A stretch of 64,000 bases of DNA. Origin: Halapricum hydrolyticum. Lineage in GTDB: Archaea > Halobacteriota > Halobacteria > Halobacteriales > Haloarculaceae. Below the pieces are notes generated by a model. That model saw only the letters and a list, made by a program, of their open reading frames with translations. It did no database searches and was not told where the DNA came from. This document shows positions 1 to 7,287 of this stretch, in pieces. Position numbers and translations under genes: made by a program. Position 1 is the first letter of the stretch, and the number at the start of each line of letters is the position of its first letter. The stretch lies in the NCBI RefSeq assembly GCF_025517535.1, contig NZ_JAOPKC010000003.1:124001-188000 (forward strand), written 5' to 3'.

Positions 1-519
1 GCCGACGATCGCGAGCACGGAGCCGACGACGTTCATGATCAGATACCGGGTGCCGGCGGCGACCGCTCGTTCTCGTCCGAGTCTGAACGGGACCAGCGCG
101 TAGCTCGCGACGGCCAGCAGCTCGAAACTGAGATAGAGCGTGAACATGTCGGCGGCGAAGCCGATCCCGACGACGCCGGCGACGAGCGCGACCACGAGCG
201 GGTAGTAGGTCTCCTGGCCAGCGTCGAGAAACCGGACGGACGCGACACACACGAGGGCCCCGACGAACGTGGCGATCCCGGCCACGAGCACGCCCAGGTG
301 TGTGACTACCACCGCGCCCTCGCTGCCCAGCACCGACGCCGTCCTCGGCAGTGAGCCGGTCGCCAGTACGGCAGTCGTGGCGAACGCGACGACGCAGACC
401 AGCGACGCGACCCAGCCGGCGACCGTCTCCTGATCCGGCGCGGCCGCCACGACGTACGTTAGCAACACACCGACGAGCAGCACACCTAGCGGGCCGACGG
501 CCAGCGGACTCGCGGTCAT
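1..519 (-). CDS. Antiporter-like membrane subunit of hydrogenase (NuoL/M/N-MrpD family), 3' end outside window
   Basis: The first 173 codons form a highly hydrophobic protein with at least five predicted membrane helices. Its order and content resemble the N-terminal half of complex I NuoL/M/N and Mrp-type Na+/H+ antiporter subunits, for example FELLAVASYALV followed by RYLIMNVVGSVLAIVG. Such subunits move H+ or Na+ and are coupled to membrane-bound group 4 hydrogenases. The ATG at 519 is preceded by a near-perfect Shine-Dalgarno sequence, GGAGGTGAGG, which is unusual among the leaderless genes around it and fixes the start. It lies downstream of the group 4 hydrogenase genes on the same strand, with a protease gene intervening on the other strand. 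The stop codon is beyond base 1, so subtype (MrpD, NuoN or HyfB-like) is not resolved. Confidence 0.8.
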   Translation of the reverse strand, partial: MTASPLAVGPLGVLLVGVLLTYVVAAAPDQETVAGWVASLVCVVAFATTAVLATGSLPRTASVLGSEGAVVVTHLGVLVAGIATFVGALVCVASVRFLDAGQETYYPLVVALVAGVVGIGFAADMFTLYLSFELLAVASYALVPFRLGRERAVAAGTRYLIMNVVGSVLAIVG

Positions 520-600
520 GTCCTCACCTCCTGACTAACACCAGCGTGGCCCATCGAGCGTCTCGGCGCAGCCGATCTCCGGACGCAAAGTGTTTTGCAC

Positions 601-1086
601 GTGAACGTCGTGTCCCGAGACGTGTTCGAACAGCTCTCGCGTGTCGAGACCGACCGCGTCGCCGTCGTCGGGATGGGTGCCGAGGGCCGCGGCGACGACG
701 CCGCCGGTCTCGAAGTGGCGCGACGACTCGATTCGACCCAGGGCCTGCACGCGATCGAGGGCGGCGTCGCGCCCGAGAACTTCACCGGCGTCGTCCGGGA
801 CTTCGAGCCGACGCTGGTCGTGCTGGTCGACGCCATCGAGTTCGGGGGTGAACCCGGCGACGTGGCGGTGATCGACTCCGACGACCTCCGGTCGGGATCG
901 GTGTCCTCGCACACGCCGACGCCGTCGATGCTCCTCACGTACCTCGAACGCGAGACCGGCGGGACCGCCGTCCTGGTTGGCATCCAGCCGGCGACGATCG
1001 ACCCCGGCGACTCGGTGTCACCCGCCGTCGAAACGGCCATCGAGGAGACCGTCGCCGTCATCGAACGTCTGTGTGCCGTCGAGTGA
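601..1086 (+). CDS. Hydrogenase maturation endopeptidase, HycI/M52 family
   Basis: About 161 residues, the usual size for peptidase family M52. These proteases cut a C-terminal peptide from the [NiFe] large subunit after nickel insertion. Diagnostic segments are VAVVGMGAEGRGDDAAG near the N-terminus (acidic nickel-sensing residue in RGDD) and VVLVDAIEFGGEPGDV in the middle (second metal ligand in VDA). The gene stands alone on the plus strand inside the otherwise minus-strand group 4 cluster. It diverges from the antiporter gene (75 nt) and converges on the ferredoxin gene (36 nt). It most likely serves the group 4 large subunit encoded at 2465-3730; this assignment is inferred from position. 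A TTG at 595 is an alternative start. Confidence 0.85.
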   Translation: MNVVSRDVFEQLSRVETDRVAVVGMGAEGRGDDAAGLEVARRLDSTQGLHAIEGGVAPENFTGVVRDFEPTLVVLVDAIEFGGEPGDVAVIDSDDLRSGSVSSHTPTPSMLLTYLERETGGTAVLVGIQPATIDPGDSVSPAVETAIEETVAVIERLCAVE

Positions 1087-1122
1087 CTGCATCGTATCGT
1101 AGCGTGATTGTCTCTCATTGTA

Positions 1123-1479
1123 TCACCTTTCGAACGTATGTGTCGTCTCGAACGACGCGGGGTCCGAACTCGCGAGATCGTACTCTTCGGACATGGTGAT
1201 CACGTCTGTGGGACAGGACTCGCCACACTGGCCACAGAACATGCACGCCGATTCGTCGTAGCGCCAGGAAATCTCCGAGCCGTCGGCCTCGACGACGATC
1301 GCGTCGGCCGCACAGTGGCGTTCGCACATGCCACAGCCCGTGCAGCCGTCCGGGTCGAACGCGACCCGCCCGCGGAACCGGTCTGGCATCGACCGGGACT
1401 GCTCCGGGTAGCGGATCGTCGCACTGTCCTTGCCGAGTGTCTTGAGCGCTTCCGGAACGAGTTTGCCAGGTAATCTCAT
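1123..1479 (-). CDS. Two-[4Fe-4S] ferredoxin subunit of group 4 hydrogenase (NuoI/HycF/EchF type)
   Basis: 118 residues. Two classical [4Fe-4S] motifs are visible: C46, C49, C52, C56 (CTGCGMCERHC) and C79, C82, C85, C89 (CMFCGQCGESC). In NuoI/EchF proteins the pair passes electrons between ferredoxin or the peripheral arm and the NuoB-like small subunit. The ATG at 1479 overlaps the TGA of the NuoH-like gene (ATGA). It has a strong Shine-Dalgarno GGAGGTGATT just upstream, so translational coupling is likely. It is the last gene of the minus-strand hydrogenase run before the plus-strand protease gene. The N-terminal 40 residues are basic/polar and without cysteine, as in membrane-arm-associated ferredoxins. 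Confidence 0.92.
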   Translation of the reverse strand: MRLPGKLVPEALKTLGKDSATIRYPEQSRSMPDRFRGRVAFDPDGCTGCGMCERHCAADAIVVEADGSEISWRYDESACMFCGQCGESCPTDVITMSEEYDLASSDPASFETTHTFER

Positions 1480-2468
1480 GGAATCACCTCCGTCGTGCCG
1501 ACGACGCCCACCACTGCCAGCTGGATCAACGCAAGCGGGACCAGCCACAGGTAGAACACCGAGACGAGTTGTTCGATGCGCAACCGGGCCAGCACCGCCC
1601 GCAGGACCGTCAGCACGAACACGATCGCGAGGGTCTTCACCAGGAAGACCCCGAATCCGATGACTGCGCCGGCAGTGCTACCGACGTCAGCGATCGCACC
1701 GGCGGGATACGGTCCGCCGAGAAACAGCGCCGACAGCAGTGCCGCGCCGACGACCAGCTCGACGTCCTTGGTCAACCGGAACAGCGCGAGCTTGCGGCCG
1801 GAGTACTCGACCAGCGGCCCCGTGACGAGTTCCGTCTCTGCCTCCGGTACGTCGAAGGGGATTCGCTCGAGCTTCGCCTGCAGCGAGAGCAGCGCCACGG
1901 CGAAGCCGATCGCGAACACCGGGATATACAGCGGCCGGGTCCCGACGAAGCTCGCGATACCGGAGACTGACCAGGTACCGGCGGCGACCGCCGGCGCGAG
2001 ACACGCGAGGAAAAAGGGGATCTCGTAGCCGAACAGTTGCGTGAGCGTCCGGACGGTCCCGACCTGGCCGAAGGCGTTCCGGGAGTGCCAGCCGCCGAAG
2101 ATCAGCGCGAACGACGGGATCGTCAGCAAGAAGAGGACGACGATCAGATCGCCCTGGAACGCGAAGACGGCCTCAACGCTCCAGATCGGAACGTACAGGA
2201 TGGGCGTCAGCACGCCGGCCAGCGCGACGATCGGGGCAGCCTCGAAGATCGTCCCCTCGGCGTCTTCGGGGACGATACTCTCCTTCGAAAGGAGTTTCAG
2301 GAAGTCGGCGAACGGCTGGACGGCCGGCGGTCCGACCCGGTTCTGGAGCCGGGCGTAGAGCTTCCGGTCGGCGTATTCGGCGACGAGGGCGTACCCGAAC
2401 AGGAAGGCAAAGCCCGGAAAGACCAGCACGTAAAACAGGCTCTGGCCGAGTTCGACCGCGAGGCTCAT
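1476..2468 (-). CDS. Membrane anchor subunit of group 4 hydrogenase (NuoH/HycD/EchB type)
   Basis: 330 residues, mostly hydrophobic, with about eight predicted membrane helices. The complex I subunit 1 signature is clear. RKLYARLQNRVGPP at residues 35-48 and the following PFADFLKLLSKE form the quinone/hydrogenase-facing loop. FDVPEAETEL followed by GPLVEYSGRK near residue 205 is the conserved acidic loop. The subunit anchors the NuoB/NuoD-like catalytic module to the membrane and links it to ion pumping. It overlaps the large-subunit gene upstream by 4 nt and the ferredoxin gene downstream by 4 nt, so it is part of one tightly packed operon. Assignment to hydrogenase rather than respiratory complex I rests on the adjacent large subunit, which keeps nickel ligands. 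Confidence 0.93.
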   Translation of the reverse strand: MSLAVELGQSLFYVLVFPGFAFLFGYALVAEYADRKLYARLQNRVGPPAVQPFADFLKLLSKESIVPEDAEGTIFEAAPIVALAGVLTPILYVPIWSVEAVFAFQGDLIVVLFLLTIPSFALIFGGWHSRNAFGQVGTVRTLTQLFGYEIPFFLACLAPAVAAGTWSVSGIASFVGTRPLYIPVFAIGFAVALLSLQAKLERIPFDVPEAETELVTGPLVEYSGRKLALFRLTKDVELVVGAALLSALFLGGPYPAGAIADVGSTAGAVIGFGVFLVKTLAIVFVLTVLRAVLARLRIEQLVSVFYLWLVPLALIQLAVVGVVGTTEVIP

Positions 2469-3730
2469 CGCGTATCACCGCCCTCGTACCACTCGATGCC
2501 GTACTCTCGGAGGTCGTCCAGCGTGTACCCCCCGGGGTCGTCGTCGGTCCCGGACTCGTCGACCCCGACCACCCCGCTGTCCGTCGCATCGGCCAGGGTG
2601 GCCTCGTCTTCGGCGACGGCCACGCCGATGCGGGACGTGCAACTGATGCAGGGGTCGATCCCGGCGACGACGATCGGCGTATCGGCGATATAGCTCCCTT
2701 TCAGCGCCTCGACGACCGTCGGCCAGTTCGCCAGCGTCGGCACCCGCACGTGGACTCGCTCGGGCGTGTCGCTGCCGTCGCTGCGGATGAAATGGGTGAG
2801 TTCGCCCCGCGGTGCCTCGTAGCGACTGAGCACGTCGCCGCTCTCGATGCCCGCGAGCAGGGCCTGCGGGGGCTTCTGACTCGCCTTCAGCTCTCCCTCT
2901 GGGAGATCCGCGAGCACCTGCTCGATGATAGCGACGCTCTCGGCGAGTTCTTCGATCCGGACCTGGAGTCGCGCCAGGAGGTCGCCGTCCTCGGCGGTGA
3001 TCACCTCGAAGTCGACTTCGTCGTATGCGGCGTACGGTTCGTCCTTGCGAACGTCCCCCTGGACGCCCGACGCGCGGGCCGTCGGACCGACGGCACACAG
3101 TTCCTGAGCGCGCTGCTTCGAGACGACGCCGACGTCTTCACACCGAAGCTGGACCGTCCGCTCTGCGGGCACGGTTTCCAGGTAGAAGTCGATGCGATCG
3201 GACAGCTCTGCCATCCGGTCGCGGATCGCGTCGATCGTCTCCGTATCGATGTCCTCGCGGACGCCGCCGATCGTGTTGATCGAGTAGTGGACGCGGTTGC
3301 CCGTCAGCTCTTCCAGGCTATCCATCACGGCCTCGCGGTCGCGCCAGGCGTACTGCCAGAGGGTGTCGAACCCGATCTCGTGGCCGGCGACGCCCAGCCA
3401 GAGCAGGTGGCTGTGCAGCCGCTCCAGTTCGGCCACGAGCGTTCGGACGTAGCGAGCACGATCCGGCACCGAGAGACCCAGCAACTGTTCGACGCCCCGG
3501 ACGAACGCCGTCGTATGGCTGTGCGAACAGATGCCACAGATCCGTTCGAGCAGGTAGATGTTCTCCAGGTAGCTCTTCGATCGGACCGCCTGTTCGATCC
3601 CGCGGTGGTTGTACGAGATCGACAGTTCCGCGCCGGTGATCTGTTCGCCCTCGACGGTGAGTTCGAAGTTCGCCGGCTCCTTCAGCGAGGGATGCTGGGG
3701 GCCGATAGGGATCGTCGTTTCCTCGGCCAT
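2465..3730 (-). CDS. Group 4 [NiFe]-hydrogenase large subunit (NuoD/HycE-like)
   Basis: 421 residues. Unlike NuoD of complex I, both nickel-binding cysteine pairs are present: C65 and C68 in RICGICSHSH, and C361 and C364 in DPCISCTSR. The protein is therefore a catalytically competent hydrogenase subunit of the energy-converting type. Residues 368-421 form a 54-residue, acidic C-terminal extension after the second pair. HycE-type enzymes lose a tail at this point during maturation, so this is the presumed substrate of the protease at 601-1086. It follows the NuoC-like gene by 2 nt and overlaps the NuoH-like gene by 4 nt. The catalytic role (H2 evolution coupled to ion transport, or the reverse) depends on the electron donor, which the sequence does not reveal. 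Confidence 0.95.
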   Translation of the reverse strand: MAEETTIPIGPQHPSLKEPANFELTVEGEQITGAELSISYNHRGIEQAVRSKSYLENIYLLERICGICSHSHTTAFVRGVEQLLGLSVPDRARYVRTLVAELERLHSHLLWLGVAGHEIGFDTLWQYAWRDREAVMDSLEELTGNRVHYSINTIGGVREDIDTETIDAIRDRMAELSDRIDFYLETVPAERTVQLRCEDVGVVSKQRAQELCAVGPTARASGVQGDVRKDEPYAAYDEVDFEVITAEDGDLLARLQVRIEELAESVAIIEQVLADLPEGELKASQKPPQALLAGIESGDVLSRYEAPRGELTHFIRSDGSDTPERVHVRVPTLANWPTVVEALKGSYIADTPIVVAGIDPCISCTSRIGVAVAEDEATLADATDSGVVGVDESGTDDDPGGYTLDDLREYGIEWYEGGDTR

Positions 3731-3732
3731 CG

Positions 3733-4194
3733 TCAGTCACCTCCCTCCTCGTCGACCCGGAGCGGTGACCCACCTTCCCAGTCGTCCGGGAGCAGGAGCC
3801 GCTCGGGATTAGGGTGGTCGACGACTTCGATACCGAGCATGTCGATCAACTCCCGCTCGTACATGCTCGCGCCGGGGATCCGATCGGTGACCGTCCGGAG
3901 CCGGGGGTCGTCTTTGGGGAGACTCACCTGCAACGTCACTGTCCGGGTCCCGTCGTTCTCGACTGTCTTGGCGCGTGGTCGCAAGTGATAGAGTATGTCG
4001 ATTTCTTCGCCAGCATCGACGCCCGTGATCGTCACGAGATGCGAAATCTCGGCTTCGAGCAGGAACTCGAGCGCGTCCCCGAGACGGTCCCGACTCGCGA
4101 GCGAGACCGTCTGCCGGCCGTCCGCGCTCCGGTCGATCGATTCGACCGCGTCGGGGAGTTCGTCCGCCATCTCACGTATCGGCGACGTGCTCAT
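3733..4194 (-). CDS. NuoC-like (30 kDa) subunit of group 4 hydrogenase
   Basis: 153 residues with the complex I 30-kDa subunit pattern. An N-terminal mixed region is followed by HLVTITGVDAGEEIDILYHL and a C-terminal PGASMYERELIDMLGIEVVDHPNPERLLLPDDW, where the ERE and LLLPDDW elements are the family signature. In some group 4 enzymes this domain is fused to the large subunit (HycE); here it is a separate gene, as in Mbh- or Ech-like and complex I operons. Its start lies 23 nt inside the NuoB-like gene, and it ends 2 nt before the large-subunit gene. It has no cofactor; it is a structural partner of the large subunit on the cytoplasmic side. Confidence 0.9.
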   Translation of the reverse strand: MSTSPIREMADELPDAVESIDRSADGRQTVSLASRDRLGDALEFLLEAEISHLVTITGVDAGEEIDILYHLRPRAKTVENDGTRTVTLQVSLPKDDPRLRTVTDRIPGASMYERELIDMLGIEVVDHPNPERLLLPDDWEGGSPLRVDEEGGD

Positions 4195-4693
4195 CGTCGA
4201 TCACCCCCGCTGGCGCGTCACTGTCCTCGAAGATGCCTTCGCTTCGCTCGCGAAGCCGGGACGCTTTCCCGCCTTCGCCGGATTCTTCCAGGAGTCTGAC
4301 GAGCCCGTCGATCAGCGCCTCCGGCGAGATCGGACAGCCGGGGACGTACATGTCGACGGGGATCACCTCGTCGACGCCGTCGTGGCAGCTGTAACAGTCC
4401 TGGAAGACGCCACCCGACGCGGCACAGGAGCCGGCAGCGACGACGAGTTTCGGCTCCGGCATCTGCTCGTAGATCCGCTCCAGACGCGGCTCCATCTGCC
4501 GGGTGACCGGCCCGGTACAGACGAGCACGTCCGCGTGACGAGGTGTGTCTTTCTTTAGGACGCCGAACCGTTCGAGGTCGTAGCGCGGCATCAGCGAATC
4601 GAGCGTCTCGATGTCACAGCCGTTGCAACTCCCGCAGTTGAGATGCAGTATCCACGGCGAGGCGCTGCGTGCCCATTCGAGGAGTTTCCCCAT
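4172..4693 (-). CDS. Group 4 hydrogenase small subunit (NuoB/HycG-like)
   Basis: 173 residues. It carries the proximal [4Fe-4S] ligand set of NuoB-type subunits: CGSCNGCDIE near residue 20-30, GSCAASGG near residue 90, a further cysteine pair in QDCYSC, and PGCP near residue 120. It receives electrons from the two-cluster ferredoxin subunit and passes them to the nickel site. The last 50 residues after the fold are charged and poorly conserved-looking. The gene starts 4 nt after the stop of the NuoA-like gene and overlaps the NuoC-like gene by 23 nt. Short length with only one cluster site is normal for group 4 and rules out a group 1-3 small subunit. Confidence 0.94.
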   Translation of the reverse strand: MGKLLEWARSASPWILHLNCGSCNGCDIETLDSLMPRYDLERFGVLKKDTPRHADVLVCTGPVTRQMEPRLERIYEQMPEPKLVVAAGSCAASGGVFQDCYSCHDGVDEVIPVDMYVPGCPISPEALIDGLVRLLEESGEGGKASRLRERSEGIFEDSDAPAGVIDDEHVADT

Positions 4694-4697
4694 CTTT

Positions 4698-5048
4698 TCA
4701 CCTCCGGGTCACCGGTCGTCGATCCGCTTCGAGCAGTGCGACCAGCGACAGGCCAACGACGGAAAGCAGTGGGATTCCGAGACTCAGCCCGCGCCAGGAC
4801 AGCGGCATCGTCGCGACCAGCAACACGGCGACGTGGACGATCGTAAACCCGATCCCGACGTGATAGAGTCGGTATTTCGGCTGGAGTCGCTCACCCAAAG
4901 CGTCTTCACCACACGCGTACGCCGTTCGGAACTCTCCCTCGCCAGTTCGCTCATCCGCTATCCGCTGGCCGACCCGATCGATACCGATCGCGACGAGCAG
5001 GAATACCAGAAGTGCAACCGGCGGTGTGAGAACGACCGCTACAGTCAT
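4698..5048 (-). CDS. Small membrane subunit with NuoA-like motif, first gene of the group 4 hydrogenase operon
   Basis: 116 residues with three predicted membrane helices (near residues 5-25, 62-82 and 90-108). A cytoplasmic loop contains AYACGEDA, strongly reminiscent of the YECG loop that carries the redox-switch cysteine of complex I NuoA. Most group 4 hydrogenases lack a NuoA homologue, so this assignment is tentative; a lineage-specific small hydrogenase subunit is the alternative. The ATG at 5048 is chosen over a TTG at 5066. A TTTACT box about 35 nt upstream fits a short-leader transcript. The next gene (NuoB-like) follows after 4 nt, which makes this the promoter-proximal gene of the operon. 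Confidence 0.7.
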   Translation of the reverse strand: MTVAVVLTPPVALLVFLLVAIGIDRVGQRIADERTGEGEFRTAYACGEDALGERLQPKYRLYHVGIGFTIVHVAVLLVATMPLSWRGLSLGIPLLSVVGLSLVALLEADRRPVTRR

Positions 5049-5478
5049 GCTCGGTCGAAGGAACAACTACGTAACGAGTAAATCCATCTCACATTCCCAA
5101 ATTGTGAGCATTCCACACCACTGTATGTCGATAGTCGAACCACGGCGACCGCTCACTGAGTTTTGTTCGTGGCATGTGACACTACCCGCCACAGTCGAGC
5201 CGCTACGCGTCCGGGAGAAGCATGTCACACACCGAGTGGGCGGCGGGATGCGGTCCCCGAGACAACCGATGGACGCCGACGATCTCGCCTCTGTAATATT
5301 TCGAAGTCTGTTCAACGACGCGAACGCTGACGCGCTCCGGGGGACGTCCGGTCGGTCCCCCGGCCGGTGACGAGGGTTCGTCCGACCGACCACGACTCCC
5401 CCACGTGATCCGTGGCCAGGTGGCAGGTCCCCCATCCGATCGGCGATTCGGCGTCGGTTCCTCTTCCGGCGTGGCTCA
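5049..5478. other. 430-bp intergenic region with one strong hairpin
   Basis: No convincing gene in either strand; short open frames here are arginine/serine-rich and composition-driven. The only clear structure is a perfect 9-bp inverted repeat, CCGGGGGAC at 5337-5345 and GTCCCCCGG at 5355-5363, with a 9-nt loop. It lies 115 nt past the stop of the AI-2E-type transporter gene and could cap that transcript, although it has no T-tract. The right 60 bases (5049-5110) should contain the promoter of the group 4 hydrogenase operon. Confidence 0.4.
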
Positions 5479-6483
5479 CTAACCGCCGCGATAATCACTC
5501 AGGCGCGGATGACGCTCGTCGGCCAGCAGTAATCCGACCTCCGCGATCAGCCCGACTACGACGGGGCCGGCGATGACGCCCACGACGCCGATCGAGAGGA
5601 TGCCGCCGACGAAGCCGATAAAGTAGAGGCTTCCCGGCATCTTCGCCGTGAGCGCGGCCAGTTGCGGCCGAATGAGTGCGTCCGGGAGGAATCCGATCAG
5701 GAAGAGCCCGAGCACGGCGACCACGATCGCACCGGTCGTATTCCCGAGGGCGACCTCGAACCCGGCGATCGCCAGCACGAGTACGCTCGGACCGATGATC
5801 GGCACGAACTGGAGGATACCACTGACGACCGCAAGCGAGAACGCCGTCTCGTATCCGAGCGCCCAGAACAGGACGAACGCGACGAGAAACGTCCCGACCG
5901 AGGTCGCCGCCTGCAACACGTAGATCGCGTACAGTGTCGATCGCAGCCGCTCGTGTAGGGCCATCACGACGTCGTGATACTCTCGGGGGATCGGATGCAA
6001 CAACGCGTTCGTGACGTCTTCTGGGCGGACCAGCAACGCGTACACCAGTAACACGAACAGGAATAATTTGAACCCCAGCGCCGGTGTCGAGCCGGCGACC
6101 GACAGCGCCAGCGACTCCCCGACTTCGGCCGCTTCGGCACTGAGGTCGCTCAGTGTGATCGGATAGCGCATCCCTGCAACCTCGAGTACCACCTCGTCCG
6201 GGATCTTCTCCAGCAACGTGATCAGATCGTTTCGGCGCACGTACAGGACGATCACGACCGGTAACACGATCAGTGCGACCGCAACGAAGGCCAGGGCCGT
6301 ACTCGCTGCGGCCGCTGTCCGCCGACCGAGCCCCCGTTCGATGAGCTGCTCTCGAACCGGATAGAGCACGTATGCGACCGTGATAGCGAAGAATATCGTT
6401 CCGAACACGGCACCGAGGATGACCATCGACAGTGCCCCCAACACGACCAGCAACCCCGCAAGGACTGTGACACGTCGAACCAT
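5479..6483 (-). CDS. AI-2E/UPF0118 family membrane transporter
   Basis: 334 residues, about eight predicted membrane helices with a periplasm-facing mid-section around residues 85-140. The family pattern is clear: a helix pair at the N-terminus, the central PREYHDVVMALHERLRSTLYAIYVLQ segment, and the C-terminal FVPIIGPSVLVL and PGSLYFIGFVGGI blocks. Members are proposed exporters of small molecules or Na+/H+ antiporters. The archaeal substrate is unknown and the AI-2 label should not be read literally. ATG at 6483 is preferred over GTG at 6498, because a GTTTAGTC box sits about 28 nt before it (leaderless). It stands alone between the hydrogenase operon and a divergent flavin reductase gene. 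Confidence 0.85.
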   Translation of the reverse strand: MVRRVTVLAGLLVVLGALSMVILGAVFGTIFFAITVAYVLYPVREQLIERGLGRRTAAAASTALAFVAVALIVLPVVIVLYVRRNDLITLLEKIPDEVVLEVAGMRYPITLSDLSAEAAEVGESLALSVAGSTPALGFKLFLFVLLVYALLVRPEDVTNALLHPIPREYHDVVMALHERLRSTLYAIYVLQAATSVGTFLVAFVLFWALGYETAFSLAVVSGILQFVPIIGPSVLVLAIAGFEVALGNTTGAIVVAVLGLFLIGFLPDALIRPQLAALTAKMPGSLYFIGFVGGILSIGVVGVIAGPVVVGLIAEVGLLLADERHPRLSDYRGG

Positions 6484-6639
6484 GCCTGCCTGTTTCACCA
6501 GATGTGACTAAACTGTTTTCCACAGACCGGGACACACGCACAAACACAACGATCAACCGTGAAGATATCAGCAATCGGACAAAATATCCCCGGATATCGG
6601 GGCCAAACCCTTTCCAGTCCTGAGATGTATATCAGTGAT

Positions 6640-7272
6640 ATGGAATCGCAGCAGGGTCTCGGTAACGATCACACTGTGGTCGAGCTCGAACCGGACGACT
6701 TCGGCGGCTACGAGATGTTCGTGACACTCGGACGGCTGGTCACGCCGCGACCGGTCGGATGGATTTCGACCGTGAGCGAAGACGGCCAGGACAACGTCGC
6801 GCCCTACAGTTTCGTCACACCGGCCAGCGTCGACCCGCCGGTCGTCGTCTTTACTGCTGCCGACCACCAGGACGGGACGATGAAAGACACCGCCCGAAAC
6901 GCGATCGACACTGGCGAGTTCGTCTACAACGTCTTCACGGCCGGGTTGCTCGAAGAGATGAACGACAGCGCCGCCGACATCGACGAGTCGGAGTTCGAGG
7001 CCGCCGACATCAAGCACACTGACAGTGAGGTCGTCGATCCCAAGCGCGTTGTCGGCTGTCCGGCCTGGCTGGAATGTTCGGTCCGAGAGACGATGGAAAT
7101 CGAGGGCACGCAGGTCATCTTCGGCGACGTTGAGCACCTGGGGATCCGTGAGGACTACCTCGACGCCGCCGACCTCCCCGACGTCGAACACATCGAACAG
7201 CGCGTGCTCGGCCATCTCATCGACGAACACTACACGCGGCTGGAACTGCTCGAGAAGCAACAGCCGCAGTAA
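6640..7272 (+). CDS. Flavin reductase-like, FMN-binding split-barrel protein
   Basis: 210 residues of the flavin reductase/DIM6-NTAB family (FMN-binding split barrel). Recognisable segments are TPRPVGWISTVSEDGQDNVAPYSF, where the R-P-V-x-W-I-S-T pattern contacts FMN, and DTARNAIDTGEFVYNVFT. A central CPAWLECSV block precedes GDVEHLGI. Such proteins reduce flavin with NAD(P)H or act as flavin-dependent oxidoreductases, and the substrate cannot be told from sequence. ATG at 6640 is preferred; in-frame ATG at 6625 and GTG at 6559 also exist. A 5-bp inverted repeat, CCCCG/CGGGG (6588-6602), lies in the upstream region. Transcribed away from the AI-2E-type gene. Confidence 0.85.
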   Translation: MESQQGLGNDHTVVELEPDDFGGYEMFVTLGRLVTPRPVGWISTVSEDGQDNVAPYSFVTPASVDPPVVVFTAADHQDGTMKDTARNAIDTGEFVYNVFTAGLLEEMNDSAADIDESEFEAADIKHTDSEVVDPKRVVGCPAWLECSVRETMEIEGTQVIFGDVEHLGIREDYLDAADLPDVEHIEQRVLGHLIDEHYTRLELLEKQQPQ

Positions 7273-7287
7273 AGGAGTCCAGGGGAG

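Noticed and set aside
2465..5048. Interpretation of the NuoB/C/D/H/I genes as respiratory complex I
   Set aside because: The NuoD-like protein keeps both nickel-binding Cys pairs, and a hydrogenase protease gene is adjacent, so hydrogenase is the better reading.
5067..5498. 143-codon minus-strand frame in the gap after the AI-2E-type gene
   Set aside because: Arg/Ser/Pro-rich composition and no family; likely non-coding.
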